64,000 nt of DNA. Origin: Bacillota bacterium (GTDB taxonomy: Bacteria > Bacillota_I > Bacilli_A > Izemoplasmatales > Hujiaoplasmataceae). Every line of letters begins with the position of its first letter. Position 1 is the stretch's first letter. The notes under the pieces are model-generated. The model did no database searches, had not been told where the DNA came from, and saw only the letters and a program-made list of their open reading frames with translations. Below, piece after piece: positions 28,764 through 38,246 of the stretch. The DNA is taken from positions 38,094 through 102,093 of the forward strand of contig JAHIRM010000037.1 in the NCBI GenBank assembly GCA_018818595.1, in the 5' to 3' direction. The translations under genes were made by a program, and so were the position numbers.

Positions 28764-29594
28764 TTATTTATTTCTGCGTCTAACGATTAATTTATCGCTA
28801 GATTTATGAGATTTTCTAGTAATCATTCCAAGTGCTACTTTCCCCCAAGGCGTTAATGGTGATGGATGTCCAACAGGTTGTTTTCCTTCTCCACCTCCAT
28901 GAGGATGGTCAACTGGATTCATAACCGAACCACGAACGGTTGGTTTGACACCCATATGACGTTTTCTTCCGGCTTTACCAAGATTAACAAGTTCGTAAAA
29001 TTCATTACCAACTTCGCCAATGGTTGCGCGGCATACGCCTAAAATCCGTCTAACTTCTCCAGATTTTAATCGTACTAATACATATCGTTCTTCACGGCCT
29101 AGAATTTGAGCACTCGTTCCAGCTGCTCTAATTAATTGACCGCCTTTTCCAGGATATAATTCGATGTTGTGAATCACGGTACCAACAGGAATGTTTTTAA
29201 TTGGTAAAGCATTTCCAACAACGATATCGGCACCCTCTCCAGATTCAATAGTCATTCCGACTGTCAAATTTTTTGGAGCGATGATATAGCGTTTTTCGCC
29301 ATCAAGATAATGGATTAAGGCAATGTTTGCACTACGATTTGGATCGTATTCAATAGAAGCTACTTTTCCTTTAATTCCATCTTTATTACGTTTGAAGTCG
29401 ATAATACGATATTTTCTTTTTTCGCCACCAGCTTGATGACGAACGGTAATCTTACCTTGATTGTTTCTTCCACCCTCTTTTTTAAGTGGGGCAAGAAGTG
29501 ATTTCTCTGGCTTGACATCTGATAATTCTTTGTAATCTAACTTTGTCATTCCTCGTAAACCAGGTGTCAGTGGTTTATACTTGATAATAGCCAT
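28764..29594 (-). CDS. rplB: 50S ribosomal protein L2
   Basis: 276 aa. [20 protein letters not shown] and the peptidyl-transferase-proximal [20 protein letters not shown], with the conserved His of the HPHGGG motif. Between rplW and rpsS. Confidence 0.98.
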   Translation of the reverse strand: MAIIKYKPLTPGLRGMTKLDYKELSDVKPEKSLLAPLKKEGGRNNQGKITVRHQAGGEKRKYRIIDFKRNKDGIKGKVASIEYDPNRSANIALIHYLDGEKRYIIAPKNLTVGMTIESGEGADIVVGNALPIKNIPVGTVIHNIELYPGKGGQLIRAAGTSAQILGREERYVLVRLKSGEVRRILGVCRATIGEVGNEFYELVNLGKAGRKRHMGVKPTVRGSVMNPVDHPHGGGEGKQPVGHPSPLTPWGKVALGMITRKSHKSSDKLIVRRRNK

Positions 29595-29610
29595 TATTTA
29601 AGTCCTCCTA

Positions 29611-29892
29611 TTACGCAGAATAAATGTCGATTTTATAACCTTCAGCAAGCGTAATGATAGCTTTACTGACAGCGGCTGTAAATCCAGAATGTTGACCAAC
29701 TCTTTTTGCTTTGGCCATTCCGTTTATGACATTTACCTTTGTGACTTTCACATCAAAGATAGATTCAATTGCTTCTTTGATTTGGATTTTATTTGCGTTT
29801 TTATCTACTTCAAAGGTATATTTGCCTTTTTCCGATAATTTTGTCGACTTTTCAGAAACGAGCGGGCGTTTTATTATTTGATATTTGTCCAT
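29611..29892 (-). CDS. rplW: 50S ribosomal protein L23
   Basis: 93 aa. QIIKRPLVSEKSTKLSEKGK and FEVDKNANKIQIKEAIESIF; docking site for trigger factor and SRP at the tunnel exit. Start 1 bp from the rplD stop. Confidence 0.97.
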   Translation of the reverse strand: MDKYQIIKRPLVSEKSTKLSEKGKYTFEVDKNANKIQIKEAIESIFDVKVTKVNVINGMAKAKRVGQHSGFTAAVSKAIITLAEGYKIDIYSA

Positions 29893-29893
29893 A

Positions 29894-30517
29894 TTAAATT
29901 AATCCCTCCTCGATTTTCTTTAAAGCTAATTCGGTTGCAATAATATGCGTTGTATTCATTACATCATATACACTGATGTGATCATATGTAACGGTTGTAA
30001 CGTTCGGAATATTTCTTGATGCAATATCCGCCATTTCATTTACGTCATCTAGTAATAACATAATTTTTCCAGTCATTTTTAAATTGTTTAAGACTTCAAC
30101 CATCCCTTTGGTTTTATTAGTCTCTAACACTAATTGATTTATAGCGATAATACCTTCCTCGCGTACTTTATCAGATAAAACAATCTTTAAAGCTAAGCGA
30201 CGAATTTTTTTGTTAATTTTATAATCATAACTACGTGGAATTGGGCCAAAAACAACTCCTCCACCAACCCATTGTGGTGCACGAATGGATCCTTGACGAG
30301 CATGTCCTGTTCCTTTTTGACGAAACGGTTTACGGCCGCCACCTCTTACTTCTGTCCTTGTTTTGGTTTTTGCATTTCCTTGACGCATAGCAGCTCTTTG
30401 TGCTTTCACTACGTCATAAATGACTTGTTGATTTGATTCAACTCCAAATACGGAATCAGCTAAGTTAATTTCTCCTACAGATTCTCCTGCTTGATTTAAC
30501 AATGCTAATTTAGGCAT
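29894..30517 (-). CDS. rplD: 50S ribosomal protein L4
   Basis: 207 aa from ATG 30517. A TTG-initiated extension to 30535 would lie across the AAGGAGG ribosome site and is rejected. Conserved GGGRKPFRQKGTGHARQGSI loop that reaches the tunnel. In some bacteria L4 represses the S10 operon through the leader; a candidate leader is annotated at 31545-31671. Confidence 0.98.
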   Translation of the reverse strand: MPKLALLNQAGESVGEINLADSVFGVESNQQVIYDVVKAQRAAMRQGNAKTKTRTEVRGGGRKPFRQKGTGHARQGSIRAPQWVGGGVVFGPIPRSYDYKINKKIRRLALKIVLSDKVREEGIIAINQLVLETNKTKGMVEVLNNLKMTGKIMLLLDDVNEMADIASRNIPNVTTVTYDHISVYDVMNTTHIIATELALKKIEEGLI

Positions 30518-30546
30518 AGCAAATCCTCCTTTCAACGATATTTATC

Positions 30547-31179
30547 CTATTTTTGTTTTTTAATTGCATTTTGAATTATAACTAATGATTTATTTGCTCC
30601 TGGTACATTTCCTTTTACTAACAAAATGTTGTTTTCGACATCAGCGCGAACTACTGTCAAATTTTGGATTGTTACAGTTTCAAAGCCCATTCTACCAGGC
30701 ATTTTCTTACCTTTTCGAATACGGTTTGGAGCAATAACTCCCATTGATCCAACACCACGATGATATTTTGATCCATGAGCCATTGGTCCGGTATGGAAGT
30801 TGTGACGCTTAATCACACCTTGAAAACCTTTCCCTTTTGAAGTTCCTGTTGCGTCTACAAAATCACCAGCGGCAAATATATCACATTTTACCTCTTGGCC
30901 AGCTTCGTATTCCATCATTCCAGAAAGACGAATCTCTTTTATGTAGCGCTTAGGTGTTGTTCCAACTTTTTCAAAGTGACCAGTAAGTGGTTTATTGACT
31001 ATGTTAGCTCTTTTATCCATAAACCCTAATTGAATCGCTTCGTATCCATCAGTCTCAACTGTTTTCTTTTGTAAGACAATATTTGGAGTAACTTCGATTA
31101 CTGTAACCGGAATTAATCTACCTTCAATGTCAAACACTTGAGTCATTCCTACTTTTCTTCCTAAGATACCTTTTGCCAT
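30547..31179 (-). CDS. rplC: 50S ribosomal protein L3
   Basis: 210 aa. [20 protein letters not shown] start, then [20 protein letters not shown] and the loop [19 protein letters not shown]. Second gene of the S10 operon. Confidence 0.98.
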   Translation of the reverse strand: MAKGILGRKVGMTQVFDIEGRLIPVTVIEVTPNIVLQKKTVETDGYEAIQLGFMDKRANIVNKPLTGHFEKVGTTPKRYIKEIRLSGMMEYEAGQEVKCDIFAAGDFVDATGTSKGKGFQGVIKRHNFHTGPMAHGSKYHRGVGSMGVIAPNRIRKGKKMPGRMGFETVTIQNLTVVRADVENNILLVKGNVPGANKSLVIIQNAIKKQK

Positions 31180-31222
31180 GAGTACACCTCCTATAAATTT
31201 TTTGTTACTATTTCTTTTTTTA

Positions 31223-31531
31223 TTACTTTAATACAATGTCGACACCAGATGGTAAGTCGAGATGCATTAACGAATCAATTGTTTTTGCTGAAGGATTCAC
31301 GATGTCAATTAAACGTTTGTGAGTTCTTCTTTCAAATTGTTCTCGAGAATCTTTGTTAACATGAGGACTTCTTAAAACCGTGAAGATTTCTTTTTCCGTT
31401 GGTAACGGAATCGGTCCAGATACTGTAGCACCTGTTTTCTTTGCCGTATCAACAATTTTCTTTGCTGATTGATCTAATAATCTGTGATCATAAGATTTTA
31501 ATCTGATTCTGATAACTTGATTTGCAGCCAT
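31223..31531 (-). CDS. rpsJ: 30S ribosomal protein S10
   Basis: 102 aa. [40 protein letters not shown] and the C-terminal [11 protein letters not shown]. First gene of the supercluster, with GGAGGAG upstream. The str operon (rpsL-rpsG-fusA-tuf) that often precedes it is absent here. Confidence 0.98.
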   Translation of the reverse strand: MAANQVIRIRLKSYDHRLLDQSAKKIVDTAKKTGATVSGPIPLPTEKEIFTVLRSPHVNKDSREQFERRTHKRLIDIVNPSAKTIDSLMHLDLPSGVDIVLK

Positions 31532-31544
31532 TTATTGCTCCTCC

Positions 31545-31671
31545 TTTGCATATAATTTAGCTTATATACTGGCTCGTTGTAAATTCCCTAACCTCTTACG
31601 CTTCGTCATAACAACGCTTACGTGTGTGTCAGCAACCTCACAAGTCTATGCCTTCCTGCTTTTGACAGGCA
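31545..31671 (-). ncRNA. Candidate S10-operon leader RNA
   Basis: About 130 nt of untranslated leader between the promoter and rpsJ. It is less AT-rich than other spacers here and contains local pairing, for example ATGCC/GGCAT enclosing CCTG/CAGG near its 5' end. A stretch GAGGTTGCTGACACACACG resembles what I recall from rpsJ leaders of other Firmicutes. A ribosomal-protein-responsive (L4-type) control element is inferred. Confidence 0.45.
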
Positions 31672-31677
31672 TTGACT

Positions 31678-31706
31678 ATTTTAGCAAATTTTAATCAATA
31701 AAGCAA
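31678..31706 (-). promoter_or_regulatory. S10-spc-alpha promoter
   Basis: Minus-strand TTGCTT (31701-31706), 17 bp, then extended -10 TGCTAAAAT with hexamer at 31678-31683. This is the only strong promoter seen for the ribosomal genes from 31.5 down to 17.2 kb. Confidence 0.8.
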
Positions 31707-31757
31707 GTCTTTTTTATCGATTTACAGGTATTTTTTCCTTATATAATAGAATAGTGA

Positions 31758-32867
31758 TTAATTTTGGTTAAAATCAATAATTATTTGCATTAATTCGTCA
31801 TTAAAGCTATATGAATTGGTATCTGCATAATCCACCATAACGATGGGCATGGTTTCTAACCAGGTCAAAAATTGGGTTTGTTCAAGCAATTGATGATTGA
31901 AATCTTTCGCCCTTTCAAGCAAGGACCAAGTCAATAATGCATTTACAATTCCTGTGCCGTTCATTTGCATGGTTACAACAGCTTGCATTACTCTAAACGC
32001 TTCTTGACTATCTCTTGCGTCTAAGTTTTCACTCATTTGATTTCCCGTTAATGCATTTCCAGTTTCAATGAGAGATGCTTCTTCTTCTAAAAATAAAAAT
32101 ACTTCGTCAAATTGATCTAAATTTGGCCAGGCTGATCGAATGCAATATCCATAACTCCAAAACAAAGGACTCGTTTCGTTAAATTTTGAAAAAATGAGTA
32201 CTCCTGCTTTGGTAAGATTTGAAGTAACGTCTGCGTATGTAATCAAAGAGGTATCTTTAAGATTATCTGGATAAGCAAAATCGAGAATACCTGAATCCTC
32301 AAATAATTGATAGATTTCTAAAAAAGTAGATTCGTCTTCATAATCCGCGCCATTTACATGCTGAATATCTAACAATATAAATTCTCCTGGATGGTCTTCT
32401 AAAAAAACAGAAATGGTTTCCAAAATTGGATAAAATTCCAAACTAAAATAAGTGTGAGATGTATACCAAGCTTCTTTGGAATCGTTATAAGTCAAACGAA
32501 TATCAAAATAACGAACCCCATGATTTAAAAGATCTTCTACAACCGAAACTTGCGTTCTGGATTGTTTGACAGAAAATCCTTTAATAAGCGCTCCAGTTAT
32601 TCCGGTTTGTATGGAATCGGCAGACAAAAGATCTACTTGGCTAAAATAACTGATTTTACTTGTAAAGGCATCGTGTGCGCCAAGCAGGGCAACGTCTTTT
32701 ATCAAATCGCTTGAATCTAAGGTTTCGCTCATCCATGATTCATAAGAAGTATCGGTTACTTTGTCGCTAAAATTCGTAATTGGAAAGTTAATCGTAACCA
32801 ATAGTACTAAAATAATTTCAAAAATCATTAAAAGAATTCGAACAAATTTATTTTTTAAAAGTTTCAT
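31758..32867 (-). CDS. PI-PLC X-domain-like phosphodiesterase, membrane-anchored
   Basis: 369 aa. One N-terminal hydrophobic segment (ILLMIFEIILVLLVTINFPI), then an extracytoplasmic TIM-barrel like phosphatidylinositol-specific phospholipase C. The first catalytic His is in VALLGAHDAFTSK and YFDIRLTYND follows. The second His region is WYTSHTYFSLEFYPILETI and EFILLDIQHV fits the barrel core. The likely substrate is a phosphoinositide- or glycolipid-type phosphodiester, not determinable here. It overlaps the helicase gene by 20 bp. Confidence 0.8.
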   Translation of the reverse strand: MKLLKNKFVRILLMIFEIILVLLVTINFPITNFSDKVTDTSYESWMSETLDSSDLIKDVALLGAHDAFTSKISYFSQVDLLSADSIQTGITGALIKGFSVKQSRTQVSVVEDLLNHGVRYFDIRLTYNDSKEAWYTSHTYFSLEFYPILETISVFLEDHPGEFILLDIQHVNGADYEDESTFLEIYQLFEDSGILDFAYPDNLKDTSLITYADVTSNLTKAGVLIFSKFNETSPLFWSYGYCIRSAWPNLDQFDEVFLFLEEEASLIETGNALTGNQMSENLDARDSQEAFRVMQAVVTMQMNGTGIVNALLTWSLLERAKDFNHQLLEQTQFLTWLETMPIVMVDYADTNSYSFNDELMQIIIDFNQN

Positions 32868-35208
32868 GATTTTCCTCTTCTTTCCAAAAATAGTCTAACG
32901 CTTTTTTTATCTTCTTAGGTTGATTAAGTGTTGTAATATGGCTCCATTCTTTGGGATATAATTGCATATATTTTCTGGAAGTAAATCGGTCATCAAGTAA
33001 AATCGCTATCCCTCTGTCTGTCTCAGAACGGATCACTCGTCCAACAGCTTGAATAACTTTGTTTAATCCAGGATACGTATAAGCAAAATCAAACCCGCTT
33101 TGAAATTCTTGGTCAAAATGGGATCTTAAAATATTGTTATAAGGACTTAAAGCGGGAAGCCCAACCCCAACTATTAAAACACCACTTAACATATCTCCAA
33201 TCAAATCAATGGATTCACCAAATATTCCTCCCATAACAAACAAACCAATTTGAGTCTTTTCACTTGAAGTTTTGAACATCATCAAATAGTCAGAACGTTG
33301 TTTTAATGTCATTTCCTTTCTTTGGATAATCACATCAAATTGATCTGGGTTTAAATTGAGATTATCTAAAAGCAAATTTAAATATTGATAGGATGGAAAG
33401 AACAAAATATAGTTTCCTTTTTTGCTATGAATTAAAGCGTCTGTTACATCTTTGATTATTTGTATGGAATCTTGTCTGTCGTGATATCTTGTAGAAACAG
33501 AGTCAACAGCCAGTAACAATAAATTATCTTGTTTGAACGAAGAAATCATTTTAACGTCTTTTCCAATTCCTCCAGTTAATAATGCTTTGTAATAATAAAT
33601 TGGATCAAGTGTAGCACTAAAAAAAGTACAGGCTTGTGCAAAGTTTGTTATCGTGCTTTTTATAAATTCGCTTGCATTTAAACATTTAATCGACACTTGA
33701 ATAATTTGTTCGCTTCGCTCTAACAAAAAGACAAATTCTTGATTGTAAAACTCGCTGACTTTCACAAATTGATAAATTTCAAAATAGATTTCAACGATTA
33801 AACTTCGATTAATAATTTTCTTATCCGATGAAAGCGCTTGATCAAATTTTACTAACAATTTCCTTAATGTCTGAATGAAAAATTCATTTAAATTATCTTT
33901 TTTTATGAAGTCAACTTCAAGAAGTTCAAGTTCCATTTCCATAAACAAATCAAGTATGTTTGAAATTTCTCTTTTTGGACTTGGTTTTAAAAAACGAACC
34001 AATCCTTTGAGTTTTATAAACGTATCGTTACTTAACGTTGCACTATACATATCTCTACTTCTAGAAACCAAATTATGTGCTTCATCCACAAGTAAAATTG
34101 GTTGATAGACTGTGTCTTCAAAATACCGAATCAGATGAACTCTAGGATCGAAAACATAGTTGTAATCACAAATGATAATATCGGAATAATTAGAAATATC
34201 AAGAGATAATTCAAAAGGACAAACACTATGTTTTTTAGCGTATTTTTTTATGATATCTTTGGAATAAATGGATTCGTTTTCTAAGAGATCTGATAAAGCT
34301 TTATATAGTTTTTTGTAATAGCCGTTGGCGTATTTGCAAACTGCAGGATCACAATCTCTTTCTTTTAAAAAACACATAGGATCCTTTGCTGTTATTTCGC
34401 AAGTTTTAGCGATTAATCCTTTTTCTTCTAATAAAGCTATCGTATCGAGAGCAATTTGTTTTCCATCGTTTTTTGCACTCAAATAAAAAATTTTCTGTCT
34501 TGGCATATGAATTGTTTTTAATGCTGAGTAAATCGTCGCGATGGTTTTGCCAATTCCGGTAGGAGCTATCGCATATAAAATTTCTTTTTCTAAGATGGAG
34601 CGATAAATATTGGCCATTAATTCACGTTGGTTTAGTCGATATTCTGGAAAGGGAAAATTTAACCCAACAATTGATTTTTGTCTTTCTTCTTCATGCCGAT
34701 TGAGACGCTTAATCCACTCTAAATATTTATGGATTATTTTATTGAAGAAAGTTTCAAGCACTTTAAACGTAATTGTTTTTTCAATCCTATAAATTTCTTT
34801 GTCCTCTACTTGGATATAGGTTAACCAAATCTCAATTTTCTTTAATTTCTTTTCCAAAGAATAAAGGTATGCATATAGTTTTGCTTGAACCAAATGACTA
34901 GGAAATGAAGTTTCATCTAAATATTCAAAGTCAACATAGGTCGATTTAATTTCTTCTAATATTAGTTTATTATCTCTTAATAAAATTCCATCGATTCTTC
35001 CAGTGATTTCTAAATGCATTTCTTCCTCAAAAAAATCGGTCTTAACAAAGACTTCTTTTTGATCGCATTCGCTATATTTGTTTTGCCAATATTGATGAAT
35101 TTGCGTTCCTTCTTGCGCTCTTGCAAGCGTAATACGATCGCTTGTTATATTCCCACTTCCATATAACAATTCAGCGATTTCTTTTGCGCTAACTCGTAAG
35201 TCTTTCAT
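32848..35208 (-). CDS. PD-(D/E)XK nuclease fused to XPD/DinG-type helicase
   Basis: 786 aa. Residues ~1-170 form a RecB/Cas4-like nuclease fold: LEITGRIDGILLRDNKLILE, then EIKST and QAKLYAYLY, giving the D-ExK-Q pattern. Residues ~190-780 are a superfamily 2 XPD/DinG helicase: Walker A IAPTGIGKT, iron-sulfur cysteines near MCFLKERDCDPAVC and SVCPFELS, DEAH box LVDEAHNL, motif VI QAVGRVIRS. Acts in DNA repair or replication of branched DNA, by inference. ATG 35208 follows GGTGAT; a TTG start at 35232 would overlap the TATAAT of its promoter. Confidence 0.88.
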   Translation of the reverse strand: MKDLRVSAKEIAELLYGSGNITSDRITLARAQEGTQIHQYWQNKYSECDQKEVFVKTDFFEEEMHLEITGRIDGILLRDNKLILEEIKSTYVDFEYLDETSFPSHLVQAKLYAYLYSLEKKLKKIEIWLTYIQVEDKEIYRIEKTITFKVLETFFNKIIHKYLEWIKRLNRHEEERQKSIVGLNFPFPEYRLNQRELMANIYRSILEKEILYAIAPTGIGKTIATIYSALKTIHMPRQKIFYLSAKNDGKQIALDTIALLEEKGLIAKTCEITAKDPMCFLKERDCDPAVCKYANGYYKKLYKALSDLLENESIYSKDIIKKYAKKHSVCPFELSLDISNYSDIIICDYNYVFDPRVHLIRYFEDTVYQPILLVDEAHNLVSRSRDMYSATLSNDTFIKLKGLVRFLKPSPKREISNILDLFMEMELELLEVDFIKKDNLNEFFIQTLRKLLVKFDQALSSDKKIINRSLIVEIYFEIYQFVKVSEFYNQEFVFLLERSEQIIQVSIKCLNASEFIKSTITNFAQACTFFSATLDPIYYYKALLTGGIGKDVKMISSFKQDNLLLLAVDSVSTRYHDRQDSIQIIKDVTDALIHSKKGNYILFFPSYQYLNLLLDNLNLNPDQFDVIIQRKEMTLKQRSDYLMMFKTSSEKTQIGLFVMGGIFGESIDLIGDMLSGVLIVGVGLPALSPYNNILRSHFDQEFQSGFDFAYTYPGLNKVIQAVGRVIRSETDRGIAILLDDRFTSRKYMQLYPKEWSHITTLNQPKKIKKALDYFWKEEENHETFKK

Positions 35209-35269
35209 TCTATCACCGTCTTTATTATACAATATTTTGGTTCATTTATTTACATTTTCTAAAAGGATA

Positions 35270-35298
35270 AAAAAAAACCAAAAACTTGTTTTGGTTTT
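35270..35298 (-). terminator. Terminator of SGNH esterase gene
   Basis: 10-bp stem AAAACCAAAA (35274-35283) / TTTTGGTTTT (35289-35298), followed on the minus strand by a T run, just after the stop codon. Confidence 0.8.
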
Positions 35299-35299
35299 A

Positions 35300-36808
35300 C
35301 TAAATATCAATCTTAACTTTAAATGGTAGTAATGGTAATTCGTTTGAAGAATAGATGTCGCAAATCGGATAAGGCTGAATTGCATATCTTACTTCCTTAA
35401 TGTTTTTAATGTTTGAGATTACAATTTGATTATTCATTAATTCCACTTTGTTGGTTTCATAAAAAAACAGCCCATCTTCGCTTAAATAAATCCCTTTATT
35501 TTGTCTTGATTTTGAAACAAGATTGAGATGATTAAACTGGGTATAAATAATTAATTTATTTTTTGAAAATTGGTAACTAAAATAAGCTGGGGAAAGCGAG
35601 TTTTTTCCTGTATGATAGATTTTTTCTAAAATGACGTTCGCAATTCTTTGTGATATGACACATTTGTCTTTTGGATTAATATCAAATTCGTCGCCAACAT
35701 CAATGGCAGAAACCATGAAGACTTGATTATTAGGATTGATACAATTTGTTTGTGCATCCCTTATATTAGAAACACATTGAGATTCATGAAGCGGATAATT
35801 ATACCCCGCAATTTGGGTAAAAAAGAAAGGAAGTCTCAAATTATTAAATTCTCTTCTCCAACTTTTCACAAGCGTTTGAAACGCTTCTTGATAAAAGGAA
35901 TCATTTTTAACATCTGATTCCCCTTGATAATATATAATTCCTTTTAAATGACAGAGAAAAATCGTTTTTAACATTGAGTTATATATTCCAGAAGGTCGAT
36001 TCGGGTGCTTTGGTCCAATAGGCAATTCGGGCTTAGGCCCAAGAAGATTAGTGTCTTCAATTTGCGAGATTTTTACCCCTTGTTGTGAAAGAGATTTTAA
36101 TTTATTTTCATAGTCTTGAAGCTCGTATACTTTTTCTTTATAACATTTATCATATTCTTCTGTGGTTGAAAATTTATAAATTTCTTCTTGATACTCTTTT
36201 AGATGTTTTCGAAGTTTTTCGTTTTCAAGAATATCTTGATAATTCATCCAAGAAAAAATAGATGTATTCGCGTAATTACATGAAATAATTCCCACTGGAA
36301 TTCGGATATTTTCAAAAATATTATGAGAAATGTAATATCCCAAAGCACTAAAACAAAGTGGTGATTCTTTGTCACAAATTAACCATTTGGAATCAGATTT
36401 ATAGATTGTAGGAAATTCTTTCTCTGCACCTTCATAAGGAAGTGACGGTACATCAAAATAACGAATGAGTGCTTGTTCTTGTATCAAAGTGTCGTTTGAT
36501 TCTTTTAATGGAAATTCAACATTTGACTCTCCTGCAATTAAATATACATCTCCAACTAAGCAATTATAGATGGTTTTAGATTGTCTTTTAGAAACAACTG
36601 TAAATGAGAACCCTTGTTTTACAACTTCGGATGAAGGAAGCTCAATTAAAAATTGCTTACTTTTTGTTTTAATTTTAACTTCATTATTAAAAAATAAAAC
36701 CTTAATTTCAACTCCCTTTTTACATGACCCAAAAATATGGATTGGCTTTCCGGTTTGAAAAACCATATAATCAGTAAAAATTGGTGCTAAATTAAAGTTT
36801 TCTTTCAT
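35300..36808 (-). CDS. Sialate O-acetylesterase-like SGNH protein
   Basis: 502 aa. SGNH/GDSL (DUF303) architecture: nucleophile block LIAGESNVEF near residue 95, central block GIIYYQGESDVKN, and the C-terminal block AIDVGDEFDINPKDK. In active sialate esterases this last block reads DxHP with a catalytic His. Here the codon is AAT (Asn), so activity is doubtful or altered. No signal peptide from the preferred ATG at 36808 (GGAGG 7 bases upstream), suggesting a cytoplasmic protein acting on imported acetylated sugars. Monocistronic. Confidence 0.82.
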   Translation of the reverse strand: MKENFNLAPIFTDYMVFQTGKPIHIFGSCKKGVEIKVLFFNNEVKIKTKSKQFLIELPSSEVVKQGFSFTVVSKRQSKTIYNCLVGDVYLIAGESNVEFPLKESNDTLIQEQALIRYFDVPSLPYEGAEKEFPTIYKSDSKWLICDKESPLCFSALGYYISHNIFENIRIPVGIISCNYANTSIFSWMNYQDILENEKLRKHLKEYQEEIYKFSTTEEYDKCYKEKVYELQDYENKLKSLSQQGVKISQIEDTNLLGPKPELPIGPKHPNRPSGIYNSMLKTIFLCHLKGIIYYQGESDVKNDSFYQEAFQTLVKSWRREFNNLRLPFFFTQIAGYNYPLHESQCVSNIRDAQTNCINPNNQVFMVSAIDVGDEFDINPKDKCVISQRIANVILEKIYHTGKNSLSPAYFSYQFSKNKLIIYTQFNHLNLVSKSRQNKGIYLSEDGLFFYETNKVELMNNQIVISNIKNIKEVRYAIQPYPICDIYSSNELPLLPFKVKIDI

Positions 36809-36843
36809 AGTAATGCCTCCAAGTAAAAAACAAACTAACATCC

Positions 36844-36871
36844 ATTATAACAGTATTTTATTTTTTGTAAA
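36844..36871 (-). promoter_or_regulatory. SGNH esterase promoter
   Basis: Minus-strand TTTACA (36866-36871), 16 bp, extended -10 TGTTATAAT (hexamer 36844-36849). Confidence 0.7.
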
Positions 36872-36932
36872 TGTAAAAATGAATCTTTGAACGTATTGTA
36901 AATAATTCTTTTTTATTTTCGTTTTTCGTCAG

Positions 36933-36960
36933 AAAAAAGCCAGATAAATTAGTATCTGAC
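36933..36960 (-). terminator. Terminator of epimerase gene
   Basis: Stem GCCAGATA (36939-36946) / TATCTGAC (36953-36960) with one G-U pair in RNA, then TTTTTTC on the minus strand. Confidence 0.75.
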
Positions 36961-36969
36961 TTGTATTAA

Positions 36970-37989
36970 TTAAGTTTTTATTGATTTTCTATAATATTTT
37001 TTTCCTTTTTTTGTTAAATAATTTTGTTTCGAAAATAAAATCGAATCTTGAATAGACTCTTGAATATCTCTTGAAGTAAACCCTAACTCGTTTCTTGCCT
37101 TTTCATTAGAAAAATGATAATTAGAATTCAATACAATAATAGAGTAATGCGTAAACAATGGTTTTTGTCTCACGATTTTATAATATATTTCTGCAAAATA
37201 ACTCATTGACAGTATAAACCAATAAGAAAGTTTTGTTTTGATCTTCTTTTTTCCAGTATGAAGCGAAATAGAATCTAGCAATTCTTTGACCGTAATTTCA
37301 TGCCCTGATAAGATATAGCAATTTTTGTCATTTCCTTTTTCAAAAGCGAGTCTTATGCCTTTTGCAACATCACGAACGTCAACAAAATTATATCCTCCAT
37401 TTAAATAAGCGGTAAGTCTTCCCATCAAAAAATCGATAAATAATTGACTTACATTTGATAGTTGATAATCGTAGGGTCCTATCACTCCTGAAGGATGACA
37501 AATCACTACTTCTAACTCTGGGTCAGTTTGATTTAAAACAAAATCAGTGGCAATTGTCTTAGATTTAGCATAATGTCCTTTTACAAATTTAGGATCAAAC
37601 TCATTTACTTCCATCATGAGTTCTCCTTTAGGGAGTTCCGGAATCGCATGAACGCTTGAAGTATAAACAAGACGCTTAATACGATTTGTTTGGCATACTT
37701 TTACAATGTTTTTTGTTCCCTCGACATTTACTCTGAAAATATTTTTCTTGTTTCCAGTGCCAATTTCAACAATGCCCGCTAAATGAAAAACAACATCAAA
37801 ATCTTTAATTGATTTTAATAAAAACTCATAATCTAAAATGTTTCCAATTACAATATCAGAATAGGCTTCAATCATTTTATAATTGTCTTTTGGCAAGACT
37901 AAAGAAGTCACAAAATATCCTTGTTCAAACAGCTCTTTTACCAGTACATTTCCAATGTGTCCCGTAGCGCCAGTCACGAAGCATTTCAT
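36970..37989 (-). CDS. NAD-dependent epimerase/dehydratase (extended SDR)
   Basis: 339 aa. N-terminal Rossmann motif MKCFVTGATGHIGNVL (GxxGxxG), LAGIVEIG, and the catalytic pair in GHYAKSK (YxxxK) with the upstream Ser in VYTSSVHAIP. Closest in style to dihydroflavonol-reductase-like SDRs acting on nucleotide sugars or small alcohols; substrate unknown. An ORF extension to 38007 is rejected because AGGAG lies within it, 10 bases before the chosen ATG. Single-gene unit with its own promoter and terminator. Confidence 0.87.
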   Translation of the reverse strand: MKCFVTGATGHIGNVLVKELFEQGYFVTSLVLPKDNYKMIEAYSDIVIGNILDYEFLLKSIKDFDVVFHLAGIVEIGTGNKKNIFRVNVEGTKNIVKVCQTNRIKRLVYTSSVHAIPELPKGELMMEVNEFDPKFVKGHYAKSKTIATDFVLNQTDPELEVVICHPSGVIGPYDYQLSNVSQLFIDFLMGRLTAYLNGGYNFVDVRDVAKGIRLAFEKGNDKNCYILSGHEITVKELLDSISLHTGKKKIKTKLSYWFILSMSYFAEIYYKIVRQKPLFTHYSIIVLNSNYHFSNEKARNELGFTSRDIQESIQDSILFSKQNYLTKKGKKYYRKSIKT

Positions 37990-38024
37990 ATTAATACATC
38001 TCCTCATTGTTATCTACAATATTA

Positions 38025-38053
38025 ATTATATACTTCATTCTATAAAAAGTAAA
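38025..38053 (-). promoter_or_regulatory. Epimerase promoter
   Basis: Minus-strand TTTACT (38048-38053), 17 bp, TATAAT (38025-38030). Confidence 0.75.
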
Positions 38054-38140
38054 CAAAGGTTCACTATTAAGATACTGGAGGGTGATAAGGTTTATTTCTA
38101 GTTTGAACGAAAGCGTATCAATTGCGTTTAGTTGATTAAA

Positions 38141-38183
38141 CAAACAAAAAGAATTGCCAGCGATTTCTCACCATCAATTCTTT
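38141..38183 (-). terminator. Terminator of Lys/Pro microprotein gene
   Basis: Stem AAAGAATTG (38148-38156) / CAATTCTTT (38175-38183), 18-nt loop, then TTTTTGTTTG on the minus strand. A second, longer-range 11-bp inverted repeat (38103-38113 with 38180-38190) shares part of the same bases, so the two stems are mutually exclusive. Confidence 0.6.
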
Positions 38184-38246
38184 CGTTCAATGTTTATTGG
38201 CCCTAAAACCAAACATTTTTTATGTCAATGCTTTAAGGTTTCGCAA

